Of a stretch of 30,543 bases of DNA, positions 16,622-22,665 are shown in pieces. The position numbers and the translations under genes are program-made. The DNA is from CAYRKT01 sp964425005 (GTDB lineage Bacteria > Synergistota > Synergistia > CAYRKT01), in assembly GCA_964425005.1 (NCBI GenBank), contig CAYRKT010000014.1, positions 1 to 30,543 of the forward strand, given 5' to 3'. Each line of letters starts with the position of its first letter. Positions within the stretch are counted from its first letter, which is position 1. The notes under the pieces were generated by a model. The model was not told where the DNA came from and did no database searches. It saw nothing but the letters and a program-made list of their open reading frames with translations.

Positions 16622-16996
16622 CTAGGTCCTGGGAAGCTCTCCCTGGGGAGTGTAAAGCCAGAGCAGCCACATAGGCTCATCGCCTGTGTTTATGTGCTGA
16701 TGCTCCACCCCCTCCGGGATGAACATCATGTCGTAGGTGTCGAAGTCCCTGTACTCCCCCTCGGAGTACAGCCTGCCCTTGCCCTTTATGATGAAGTCCA
16801 TCTCCTCCGAATTGGGGTGACTGTGCAGAGAGCTGGCCTCACCCGGCTCGAATATGGTCACACCGCAGGCCATGTGCTTGGATCCCACCAGTTTGTCGTT
16901 TATCAACCTGAAAACCTTCCTTCGCATCCCCGGCGTGTCCAGGCCCAACCATATCTCCTCTGCGTCCCTGAAGGTCTTCAAGAGCTTGATCTTCAA
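16622..16996 (-). CDS. Small cupin-domain protein
   Basis: This is a single-domain cupin of 124 residues. Motif 1 is H58-S-H60 followed by E64/E65 and the DFIIKGKG turn; motif 2 is EGVEHQHINTG (H99/H101). These residues can hold a divalent metal, so it may be an isomerase, decarboxylase or epimerase of a small acid, or only a binding protein. TTG 16996 is chosen: it follows GGAGGTGATT with proper spacing, while an in-frame ATG at 17035 has no ribosome site and would read through that site. It is preceded by a strong hairpin at the end of the TPP-enzyme gene. Function is not recognisable beyond the fold. Confidence 0.82.
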   Translation of the reverse strand: MKIKLLKTFRDAEEIWLGLDTPGMRRKVFRLINDKLVGSKHMACGVTIFEPGEASSLHSHPNSEEMDFIIKGKGRLYSEGEYRDFDTYDMMFIPEGVEHQHINTGDEPMWLLWLYTPQGELPRT

Positions 16997-17033
16997 ACAA
17001 ATCACCTCCACAAGAAATGTGTGTGAGCACGGC

Positions 17034-17067
17034 AAAAGGGGGCAGGGGTGCGCTCCCCCTGCCCCTT
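17034..17067 (-). terminator. Terminator-like hairpin between the TPP-enzyme and cupin genes
   Basis: On the minus strand GGGGCAGGGG and CCCCTGCCCC form a perfect 10-bp GC stem around a 7-base loop, extended by AAGG/CCTT bases and followed by CTTTTGCC. It directly overlaps the TAA of the TPP-enzyme gene. The T-run is only four long, so partial termination or mRNA stabilisation within the operon is more likely than a complete stop. Confidence 0.65.
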
Positions 17068-18829
17068 AAAACTTCCTGGGCTTCTCTTCCCCGCGCCTGG
17101 TGTATATGTCGTTTATGTTCCAACAACCTCCCGTGGGGACCGGCGCGTTCTCCATGAACACGTCCACTACGCAGGGATCACCGCTGGCCAAAGCCTTTTC
17201 CAGAGCGCCCTTGAAATCAGAGGCCCTCTCCACCCTGATACCCCTGGCACCGTAAGCCTCGGCCAAGGCAGCGAAGTCGGGAGAGTAGGGCTTTCCGTCA
17301 ACCCTGAAGACCGTTCCATAGTCAGTCCCATAGTGGCTAGTCTGAAGACCTGCTATGGTACCAAAGGCGCAGTTGTTCATAACTACCCAGACCACTGGCA
17401 GTTTGTACTGAACAGCTGTAGCTACCACAGAGGGGTTAGCCCCCATCGCTCCATCGCCCACCAGGGCCAAGACCTTTCTGTCGGGCCTGGCTATGGCAAC
17501 CCCGAGAGCTGCTGCGGGACCGAAGCCCATGGTGGCAAGCCCTCCCGGTGTAACGAAGGTCCCCGGCTCGTAGATGGGAAACTGCTGCCCCACCCCGTTC
17601 TTGTTCCATCCCACGTCGGTCACTATGTAGCCATCCCGGGGGAGGACCTCCCTCACCTCGGCCAGGATCCTCTCAGGGCGCATGGGGTAGGCGTCGGAGG
17701 TCACGAGGTGCCTGTTCCGCTTCGCGAACTCCCTCTTATGAGAGGCTATGGATTCGACCACTTGAGGGCGTCTAACGCCCGAGGGGTATTTCTCCCTGGC
17801 CACCTTCAGCATTAAGGCCAGGGCCTCTTTCACGTCGGAAACCGCTCCTATGTGGGTGGGGTAGTTCCTCCCTATCTCCTGGGGCTCTATGTCGATGTGG
17901 ACTAGTTTGGACGGTGGTATGTTGAAAGTAACGTCTCTATACCACGAGCTACAATCCGCCTCGGACATCCGGGTGCCCAGGGCGAGTATCGTGGTGGCTT
18001 CCCTGGCCATCTCGTTGACGAAGGGAGTACCCCAGAAGCCCGTCATCCCCACGGCCAGCGGGTGATCGTCCGGTATGGCACCTTTACCCATAAGGGTATA
18101 AAGGACGGGCACCTGCAGATGCTCCACCAGCTCCCGCAGGAGCTGCGCGGCCCCAGAAGAGATCACGCCTCCTCCGGCGTAGATCACGGGCCTCTCCTCC
18201 GTGGCCAGGAGGTCCACTATCTCCTCAGCCAGGTCCCAGGGAAGGGATGGCCTGCGCGGCGAAAAGCTCCCTTCCATCCTTCTGTCGAAAAGCGAGATGT
18301 CCACGTAGGAGGAGAACACGTCCATAGGCACCGAGACCAACACCGGCCCAGGCCTGCCGGAAACGGCGAGCCTGAAGGCCCTGTCCAGCACGTCCGCCAT
18401 CAGCTCGGGCAGATCCACCCTGAAGGCCCTTTTGACGAACGGCCTGTATATCTCGTACTGGCTGGCGTCCGCGTGCAGGTTGACCTCCTGGTGTGGGTGC
18501 CTGCCGAAGTAGTAGGTGGGCACGTCGCCAGCTATGACCACCAGCGGTATGGAGTCGAGCCCGGCTTCTGCCACCCCAGTGGTGGCGTTGGTGAGCCCAG
18601 GACCCAGATGAGAGAGCACCACCCCCACCTTTCCAGAGGCCCTCGCGTATCCGTCAGCCGCGTGAGCGGCTATCTGCTCGTGCCTGGTCATCACGAACTT
18701 GACCTTCTCGCTTTTTTCGAGGGCATCCAGCATGGCTATGACCGTATGTCCGCAAAGACCAAACACGCATTCAACGCCCCTTGACTCCAGGAACCTCACG
18801 ACCTGATAGGCCACCAGATCCTTCGACAA
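17066..18829 (-). CDS. Thiamine-diphosphate-dependent enzyme, acetolactate-synthase-like
   Basis: This is a full three-domain ThDP enzyme of 587 residues. The N-terminal PYR domain has the cofactor-activating glutamate E51 in TRHEQIAAHAADGYAR and LGPGLTNATTGVAEA; the central domain is about 190-345; the PP domain has the metal/ThDP motif VGDGAMG (457-463) with N485/N486. The family includes acetolactate synthase, 2-oxoacid decarboxylases, sulfoacetaldehyde acetyltransferase and the ring-opening inositol enzyme IolD, and sequence inspection alone does not settle which reaction applies. TTG 18829 follows GGAGGGG by 7 bases and sits one base after the aroD stop, so the two are coupled. No acetolactate synthase small subunit or branched-chain amino acid gene is nearby, which argues for a catabolic role. 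Confidence 0.88.
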   Translation of the reverse strand: MSKDLVAYQVVRFLESRGVECVFGLCGHTVIAMLDALEKSEKVKFVMTRHEQIAAHAADGYARASGKVGVVLSHLGPGLTNATTGVAEAGLDSIPLVVIAGDVPTYYFGRHPHQEVNLHADASQYEIYRPFVKRAFRVDLPELMADVLDRAFRLAVSGRPGPVLVSVPMDVFSSYVDISLFDRRMEGSFSPRRPSLPWDLAEEIVDLLATEERPVIYAGGGVISSGAAQLLRELVEHLQVPVLYTLMGKGAIPDDHPLAVGMTGFWGTPFVNEMAREATTILALGTRMSEADCSSWYRDVTFNIPPSKLVHIDIEPQEIGRNYPTHIGAVSDVKEALALMLKVAREKYPSGVRRPQVVESIASHKREFAKRNRHLVTSDAYPMRPERILAEVREVLPRDGYIVTDVGWNKNGVGQQFPIYEPGTFVTPGGLATMGFGPAAALGVAIARPDRKVLALVGDGAMGANPSVVATAVQYKLPVVWVVMNNCAFGTIAGLQTSHYGTDYGTVFRVDGKPYSPDFAALAEAYGARGIRVERASDFKGALEKALASGDPCVVDVFMENAPVPTGGCWNINDIYTRRGEEKPRKF

Positions 18830-18830
18830 A

Positions 18831-19637
18831 CTAACCCCTCCTTCCGGAACCCGCTCCCCAAAGACCTAGCTTTTCGAACGACTCAAACAGGGTCCTCAAA
18901 AGCGCTGCGGAGACCTGACCCGGAGCAGAGGCCCCGCTGAGAGCAGCGAAAGTCAAATCGGAGCCGAAAGCAAAGCCCACCAGCCTGCTCAAAACCCCCT
19001 TCTCCCCCATGGCCATGGTTATCAGAGGGATCTCCGGGAACAGGAGCCTCGCCCTCCTGGTGGCGAGCAGCAACTCCTCCAGGTCCCCTTCCCCCTTGGC
19101 CATCACGGCGACCTTGGCCACGTCGGCACCGCAGAAGATCTGCCTGGATATCACGGAGAGGATGAAATCCCCCGAGGGAGTACCGGAGAAGTCGTGCCAG
19201 GAGACCACCAGCGCTATGCCCTTATCAGAGGTCATGGTCTTGATCTGCTCTATGTAGCCATAACCCCTGGCGAGCTCCACGTCCACCATGTCGACAAAAG
19301 CGTTTTCTATAGCGCGAAAATACAATTCCCTCCGACGCTCCAGGGGAACAAACCTAGCACCACCCTCGGCTGAGTCCCTGCAGGTCAAGAGAAGGGGAAC
19401 CCCGGAAAGCCGCTCCCTAATCCTCTCTAGAAGGCCGAGAGACCTGTCCAGGTCCTCGACGAAGTCCCAGTAGTCCACCCGAAGCTCCACCAGATCGGGC
19501 CGAAATTCCAAAACGGCATCGACGAACCGCTCCGCCCCCACCTCGTCGCTGGCCACCATGGGAACGCAAACCAGGGGTCTCTCGCCGCCCAGCAAGACGC
19601 CCCCCACGCGCAAAGGCCTTCTGCAAGCCAGCCTCAA
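18831..19637 (-). CDS. aroD: Type I 3-dehydroquinate dehydratase
   Basis: This is a Schiff-base class I DHQase that dehydrates 3-dehydroquinate to 3-dehydroshikimate. Catalytic residues are all visible: E91 in the AEGG turn, H148 in SWHDFSGTP, and the Schiff-base lysine K175 in GADVAKVAVMA; the substrate loop ends with ASAPGQ. At 268 residues it is slightly longer than typical because of a C-terminal tail (GLWGAGSGRRG). TTG 19637 follows a G-rich site. It is the first gene of the minus-strand unit, placed 65 bases downstream of a near-consensus -35 box, and its stop is one base before the TPP-enzyme start. No other shikimate biosynthetic gene except the aroE-like one lies here, so I infer a catabolic use, for example in quinate breakdown. 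Confidence 0.92.
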   Translation of the reverse strand: MRLACRRPLRVGGVLLGGERPLVCVPMVASDEVGAERFVDAVLEFRPDLVELRVDYWDFVEDLDRSLGLLERIRERLSGVPLLLTCRDSAEGGARFVPLERRRELYFRAIENAFVDMVDVELARGYGYIEQIKTMTSDKGIALVVSWHDFSGTPSGDFILSVISRQIFCGADVAKVAVMAKGEGDLEELLLATRRARLLFPEIPLITMAMGEKGVLSRLVGFAFGSDLTFAALSGASAPGQVSAALLRTLFESFEKLGLWGAGSGRRG

Positions 19638-19651
19638 CGCCCCACCCCCCC

Positions 19652-19680
19652 TTGACTTTCAAAATACGGAAGTTTATTCT
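19652..19680 (+). promoter_or_regulatory. Sigma-70-type promoter for iclR
   Basis: TTGACT (19652-19657), a 17-base spacer and TATTCT (19675-19680). Transcription would start near 19687 and cross the opposing promoter before reaching the iclR start at 19744. A 7-bp inverted repeat TTTCAAA (19657-19663) / TTTGAAA (19684-19690) brackets the spacer and -10 box. Confidence 0.68.
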
Positions 19681-19696
19681 ATATTTGAAAAGCTTG

Positions 19697-19712
19697 GACA
19701 AAGTATATTGTC
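19697..19712. promoter_or_regulatory. Candidate IclR operator over the aroD -10 box
   Basis: GACAA, six bases, TTGTC: a perfect palindrome whose centre is exactly the minus-strand -10 hexamer (19702-19707). An adjacent palindrome GTCTG-G-CAGAC is at 19710-19720. Binding of the divergently encoded IclR protein here would block the catabolic promoter. The assignment rests on symmetry and position only. Confidence 0.5.
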
Positions 19713-19730
19713 TGGCAGACGCCAAGTCAA
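19702..19730 (-). promoter_or_regulatory. Sigma-70-type promoter for the aroD-to-tctA unit
   Basis: On the minus strand TTGACT (19730-19725), a 17-base spacer and TATACT (19707-19702). This is the best promoter in the window. The start site would be near 19695, leaving a leader of about 58 bases before the aroD TTG. Confidence 0.75.
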
Positions 19731-19743
19731 GGGGTGATTCCGC

Positions 19744-20586
19744 GTGAGTCACAGGGAGGACGGTCAGGCCATAAGGAAAGCCCTCAGGATCCTGTCGCTG
19801 TTCGTGTCCGCAGGAGGACCCATGAGGGCCAAAGAGATAGTGGAGACCCTGGGCATCTCCTTCCCCACCGCCTCCAGAATACTCGGAATCCTGGAGGAGG
19901 AGGGCTTTCTCTCCAGAGATCCGCACTCGAAAGAATACGCCCTCGGCCCAAGGGCCTACTACCTGGGCCTGGTGGCGGAGCAACAGTTTCAATTTAAGAA
20001 AATAGCCCTACCCTTTCTGGAACGCCTCAGGGACGAGACAGGGGAAACGGCGAACCTCTACCTCCTGGATGGGTTGGAGAGGGTCTGCATCGCCCAGGCC
20101 GAGAGCAGATACAGCTTGAGGAGGTCAGCGCAGATAGGGGAGAGGTTTCCCCTGTGGGCTGGGGCATCCGGCAGGTGCTTCCTGGCCTTCGCCAAAGACC
20201 TCAAGCTGGTGGTCGAGGCGCTGTCCAGCTCTTACCAGATGACCCCTAACACCATAACCGACTTCCGAACTATGATCGAGCTCCTCGAGGAGACCAGGAG
20301 AAAGGGGTTCGCCGCGAGCTCAGGGGAAAGGGAGATAGGGGTCTCCTCCATAGCCGCCCCCGTTTTCGACGCCACCGGAGTGGTCTGCGCCAGCGTGGCC
20401 CTCTCGGGGCCATCCCAGCGCTTCGGACCAGAAAAGGCGCTCACCTTCACCGAAAGGGTGATCGGGACAGCGGCGGAGCTCTCTGCGAAGCTGGGCTTGA
20501 AGTCCAGGAGATGGCCCCCGGAGGAGGTCCTGAAGGACCTTCCAGACCTTCGCCAACTCCTTGACCGCACAGAACGACAGGACTAG
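19744..20586 (+). CDS. IclR-family transcriptional regulator
   Basis: This is a 280-residue IclR-type regulator. The N-terminal winged helix-turn-helix covers about 8-70 (KALRILSLF, AKEIVETLGISFPTASRILGILE, wing GFLSRDPHSKEYALG). The C-terminal effector domain about 85-265 includes the RFPLWAGASGRCFLA segment and the GFAASSGEREIGVSSIAAPVFD region typical of the family ligand pocket. GTG 19744 lies behind AAGGGGTGA. It is divergent from aroD and shares its control region, so it almost certainly controls the catabolic unit, with the imported acid or an intermediate as probable effector. IclR relatives often regulate aromatic or hydroaromatic acid catabolism (PcaR, PobR), which fits but does not prove the substrate. 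Confidence 0.93.
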   Translation: MSHREDGQAIRKALRILSLFVSAGGPMRAKEIVETLGISFPTASRILGILEEEGFLSRDPHSKEYALGPRAYYLGLVAEQQFQFKKIALPFLERLRDETGETANLYLLDGLERVCIAQAESRYSLRRSAQIGERFPLWAGASGRCFLAFAKDLKLVVEALSSSYQMTPNTITDFRTMIELLEETRRKGFAASSGEREIGVSSIAAPVFDATGVVCASVALSGPSQRFGPEKALTFTERVIGTAAELSAKLGLKSRRWPPEEVLKDLPDLRQLLDRTERQD

Positions 20587-20642
20587 AATTATGTCTTAGT
20601 CAAAAGTAGTTTTCATATTGCAAAAATGGAGGGTGAGGGTTC

Positions 20643-21527
20643 ATGCGCGCTTCGAGAAGGTTGAGGGAGCTGATAGAGGAGAGAAGGGCCGTGGTAGTTC
20701 CCGGGGCTCACGACGTGATCTCGGCCAAGCTCATAGAGAGGTTTGGCTTTAAGGCGGTTCAGGTGAGCGGTTTTGGGGTGGCCGCCACGTTGCTGGGGTT
20801 GCCGGACATGGGCTTCGTATCCTTCGCCGAGGTGTTGCAGCTCACGAAGAACATAGTGGACGCGGTGAGCATACCGGTGATGGCGGACGCAGATACGGGC
20901 TACGGCAACGCCATATCCGCGATGAGGGTCACGGAGCAGTTCATACGCGTAGGCGCAGCTGGCATGAACATAGAGGACCAGGTTTTCCCCAAACGGTGCG
21001 GCCACATGGAGGGCAAGGGGATAATACCCATGGAGGAGATGGTCCTAAAGATAAAAGCCTGCGCCAAGGTCAGAGATGAGCTTGATCCAGACTTCATAAT
21101 AAACGCCAGGACCGACGCCATCGCCGTAGCCGGCATAGAGGAGGCCATAAGGAGGGGAAACGCCTACGCCAGGGCAGGAGCCGACCTCATCTTCGTGGAA
21201 GCCCCCAGGAGCAGGGAGGAGATAGAGAGAGCCGTCAAGGAGATAGAGGCACCCGTCAGCATAAACCTCTTCGACGCGGTCCACGGCGGAAAGACCCCCC
21301 TCATGACCATCCAGGAGCTCCGGGAACTGGGGGTGGCCAGGGTGAGCATACCGGTCGGACCATTGTTCGCCGCAGCCAGGGGCGTCAAAAACTACCTCGA
21401 GGCCATAAGCGGAGATAAGATCGCCGAAGGGAGGGACGACCTGGTGCTCTCCTTCGACGAGTTCAAAGAGCTGGTGGACTACAACAAGTTCAGGGAGCTG
21501 GAGAACGCATACTTGCCTAAGGCCTAA
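20643..21527 (+). CDS. PEP mutase/isocitrate lyase superfamily carbon-carbon lyase
   Basis: This is a 294-residue alpha/beta-barrel lyase related to methylisocitrate lyase, 2,3-dimethylmalate lyase and oxaloacetate hydrolases. It has the Mg-binding ADADTGYGN segment (81-89), E111-D112 in NIEDQVFPKRCGH, and the catalytic-loop motif KRCGH (117-121) with C119, which marks true lyases rather than phosphonate mutases. R156 lies in INARTDA. Substrate is probably a 2-hydroxy di- or tricarboxylate that is split to pyruvate, glyoxylate or oxaloacetate plus another acid. ATG 20643 follows GGAGGGTGAGGG. It lies 56 bases after iclR on the same strand with no visible terminator, so it may be read with it. 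Its end overlaps the pseC end by 11 bases. Confidence 0.9.
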   Translation: MRASRRLRELIEERRAVVVPGAHDVISAKLIERFGFKAVQVSGFGVAATLLGLPDMGFVSFAEVLQLTKNIVDAVSIPVMADADTGYGNAISAMRVTEQFIRVGAAGMNIEDQVFPKRCGHMEGKGIIPMEEMVLKIKACAKVRDELDPDFIINARTDAIAVAGIEEAIRRGNAYARAGADLIFVEAPRSREEIERAVKEIEAPVSINLFDAVHGGKTPLMTIQELRELGVARVSIPVGPLFAAARGVKNYLEAISGDKIAEGRDDLVLSFDEFKELVDYNKFRELENAYLPKA

Positions 21528-22665
21528 GGTCCTGAAGCGACCTCAAGAAGACCTTCAGCACCCTCTCCACCTCCCTATCCCCCATGGAGGGATGGAGGGG
21601 AAGGGTGAGCTCCCGGCTGTAGATCAGCTCGGAGACGGGGAAATCCCCCTCGCGGTGGCCGAAGCTTCGCCTGTAGTAGGGGTGAAGGTGGGCGGGGATG
21701 TAGTGGACCTGCGGGTTTATCCCCTCGGCCCTCATGGCCTCGAAGAGCTTCAGCCTATCCACCCCCTCCGGAAGGAGCACGGGGAAGATGTGGAAGGCGT
21801 GCTCGGAGATACCCCCCTCGGGAAGAGGGGGGAGCTCCAACCCATCCACCGCGCCCAGGGCCTCCACGTACCTTCTCGCTATCTCCCTCCTGCGCTCCAG
21901 AAAGCGAGGGAGCTTTTTGAGCTGAGAGAGCCCCAGGGCACACTGTAGATCGGTGATCCGGTAGTTGTAGCCCAGCTCCACCATCTCGTAGTACCAGGGG
22001 CCCTCGAACCTCGTCATCTCCGAGGGGTCCCGGGTTATGCCGTGGGTCCGAAAGAGCCTGAGCCTCCTGGCAAAACGATCCTCGTCGGTGAGAACCGCCC
22101 CTCCCTCGCCGGTGGTGATGTGCTTCACAGGGTGAAAGCTCAAGACCGTCATGTGGGCCCCTTTGCCCACGGGGACACCCCCCCTGCTGGCGCCCAGGGC
22201 GTGGGCGGCATCCTCCACCAGCACTAGGCCCCTCTCCTCGCACATCTCCCTGAAGGGGCGAAGGTCCACGGGAAAACCCGCGTAGTCCACCGGCGCCACC
22301 ACCCTGGTCCTCGGGGAGATGGCCTCCCTGGCCCTTTCGGGGTCCAGGCACCAGGTCTTGGGGGACACGTCGGCGAAGACAGGCCTCCCCCCCAGGTAGA
22401 GGGCCGCGTTGGCGGTGGCGACAAACGTCATAGGGGGGACGATCACCTCGTCCCCGGGCCCCACCCCGGCGGCGAAATACGCCGCGTGCAGGGCAGCCGT
22501 CCCGCTCGAGAAGGCCACGGCGTGCTTTACCCCCACCAGCGAGGCCAGGGCCTCCTCGAACTCGGCCACCTTTGGCCCCTGGGTCAGGAACTCCCCCCTC
22601 AAGACCTCGACTACCGCCGCCACGTCCTCCTCGTCCACCAGGTGTCTGCCGTAGTTGATGGGCAA
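21517..22665 (-). CDS. pseC: PseC-like sugar-nucleotide aminotransferase (DegT family)
   Basis: This is a PLP-dependent aminotransferase of the DegT/DnrJ/EryC1 family. In pseudaminic acid synthesis PseC aminates the 4-keto sugar made by PseB to UDP-4-amino-4,6-dideoxy-N-acetyl-altrosamine. Features are the N-terminus YGRHLVDEEDVAAVVEVLRG, FLTQGPKVAEFEEAL, SSGTAALHAA (53-62), EDAAHALGA, and the PLP lysine K181 in SFHPVKHITTGEGG. The protein has 382 residues, full length. TTG 22665 directly follows the pseB TAG, with GGAGGTG inside the pseB end, so the pair is translationally coupled. That pairing is the main support for PseC over other DegT enzymes. Confidence 0.9.
   Translation of the reverse strand: MPINYGRHLVDEEDVAAVVEVLRGEFLTQGPKVAEFEEALASLVGVKHAVAFSSGTAALHAAYFAAGVGPGDEVIVPPMTFVATANAALYLGGRPVFADVSPKTWCLDPERAREAISPRTRVVAPVDYAGFPVDLRPFREMCEERGLVLVEDAAHALGASRGGVPVGKGAHMTVLSFHPVKHITTGEGGAVLTDEDRFARRLRLFRTHGITRDPSEMTRFEGPWYYEMVELGYNYRITDLQCALGLSQLKKLPRFLERRREIARRYVEALGAVDGLELPPLPEGGISEHAFHIFPVLLPEGVDRLKLFEAMRAEGINPQVHYIPAHLHPYYRRSFGHREGDFPVSELIYSRELTLPLHPSMGDREVERVLKVFLRSLQDLRP

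Larger units (their letters stand above)
19648..19734. repeat. 11-bp inverted repeat spanning the aroD/iclR control region
   Basis: CCCCTTGACTT at 19648-19658 is exactly repeated in inverse at 19724-19734, 65 bases apart. Each copy contains the TTGACT -35 box of a promoter pointing inwards, and each copy lies just before the start region of the gene on its side. The 60 bases from 19651 to 19710 contain 17 G/C (28%), far below the surrounding genes. Confidence 0.85.

Noticed and set aside
14233..18829. Sulfoacetate/sulfoacetaldehyde pathway (SauS-like dehydrogenase, IclR regulator, ThDP enzyme as Xsc)
   Set aside because: No sulfoacetate-CoA ligase, phosphotransacetylase or sulfonate exporter is present, and it leaves aroD, the aroE-like gene and the two lyases unexplained. 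Kept as the main alternative for the dehydrogenase substrate.
17066..18829. Acetolactate synthase for branched-chain amino acid synthesis
   Set aside because: No small regulatory subunit and no ilv genes adjacent; the context is catabolic.
12269..19637. Biosynthetic shikimate operon, because aroD- and aroE-family genes are present
   Set aside because: No aroA, aroB, aroC, aroK or DAHP synthase is nearby; the genes are mixed with an importer, a CoA-acylating dehydrogenase and a lyase and are controlled by a divergent IclR regulator.
20587..20642. Separate promoter for the KRCGH-type lyase
   Set aside because: The region is AT-rich (TTAGTC, CATATT) but spacing between possible -35 and -10 boxes is about 12 bases, too short to call.
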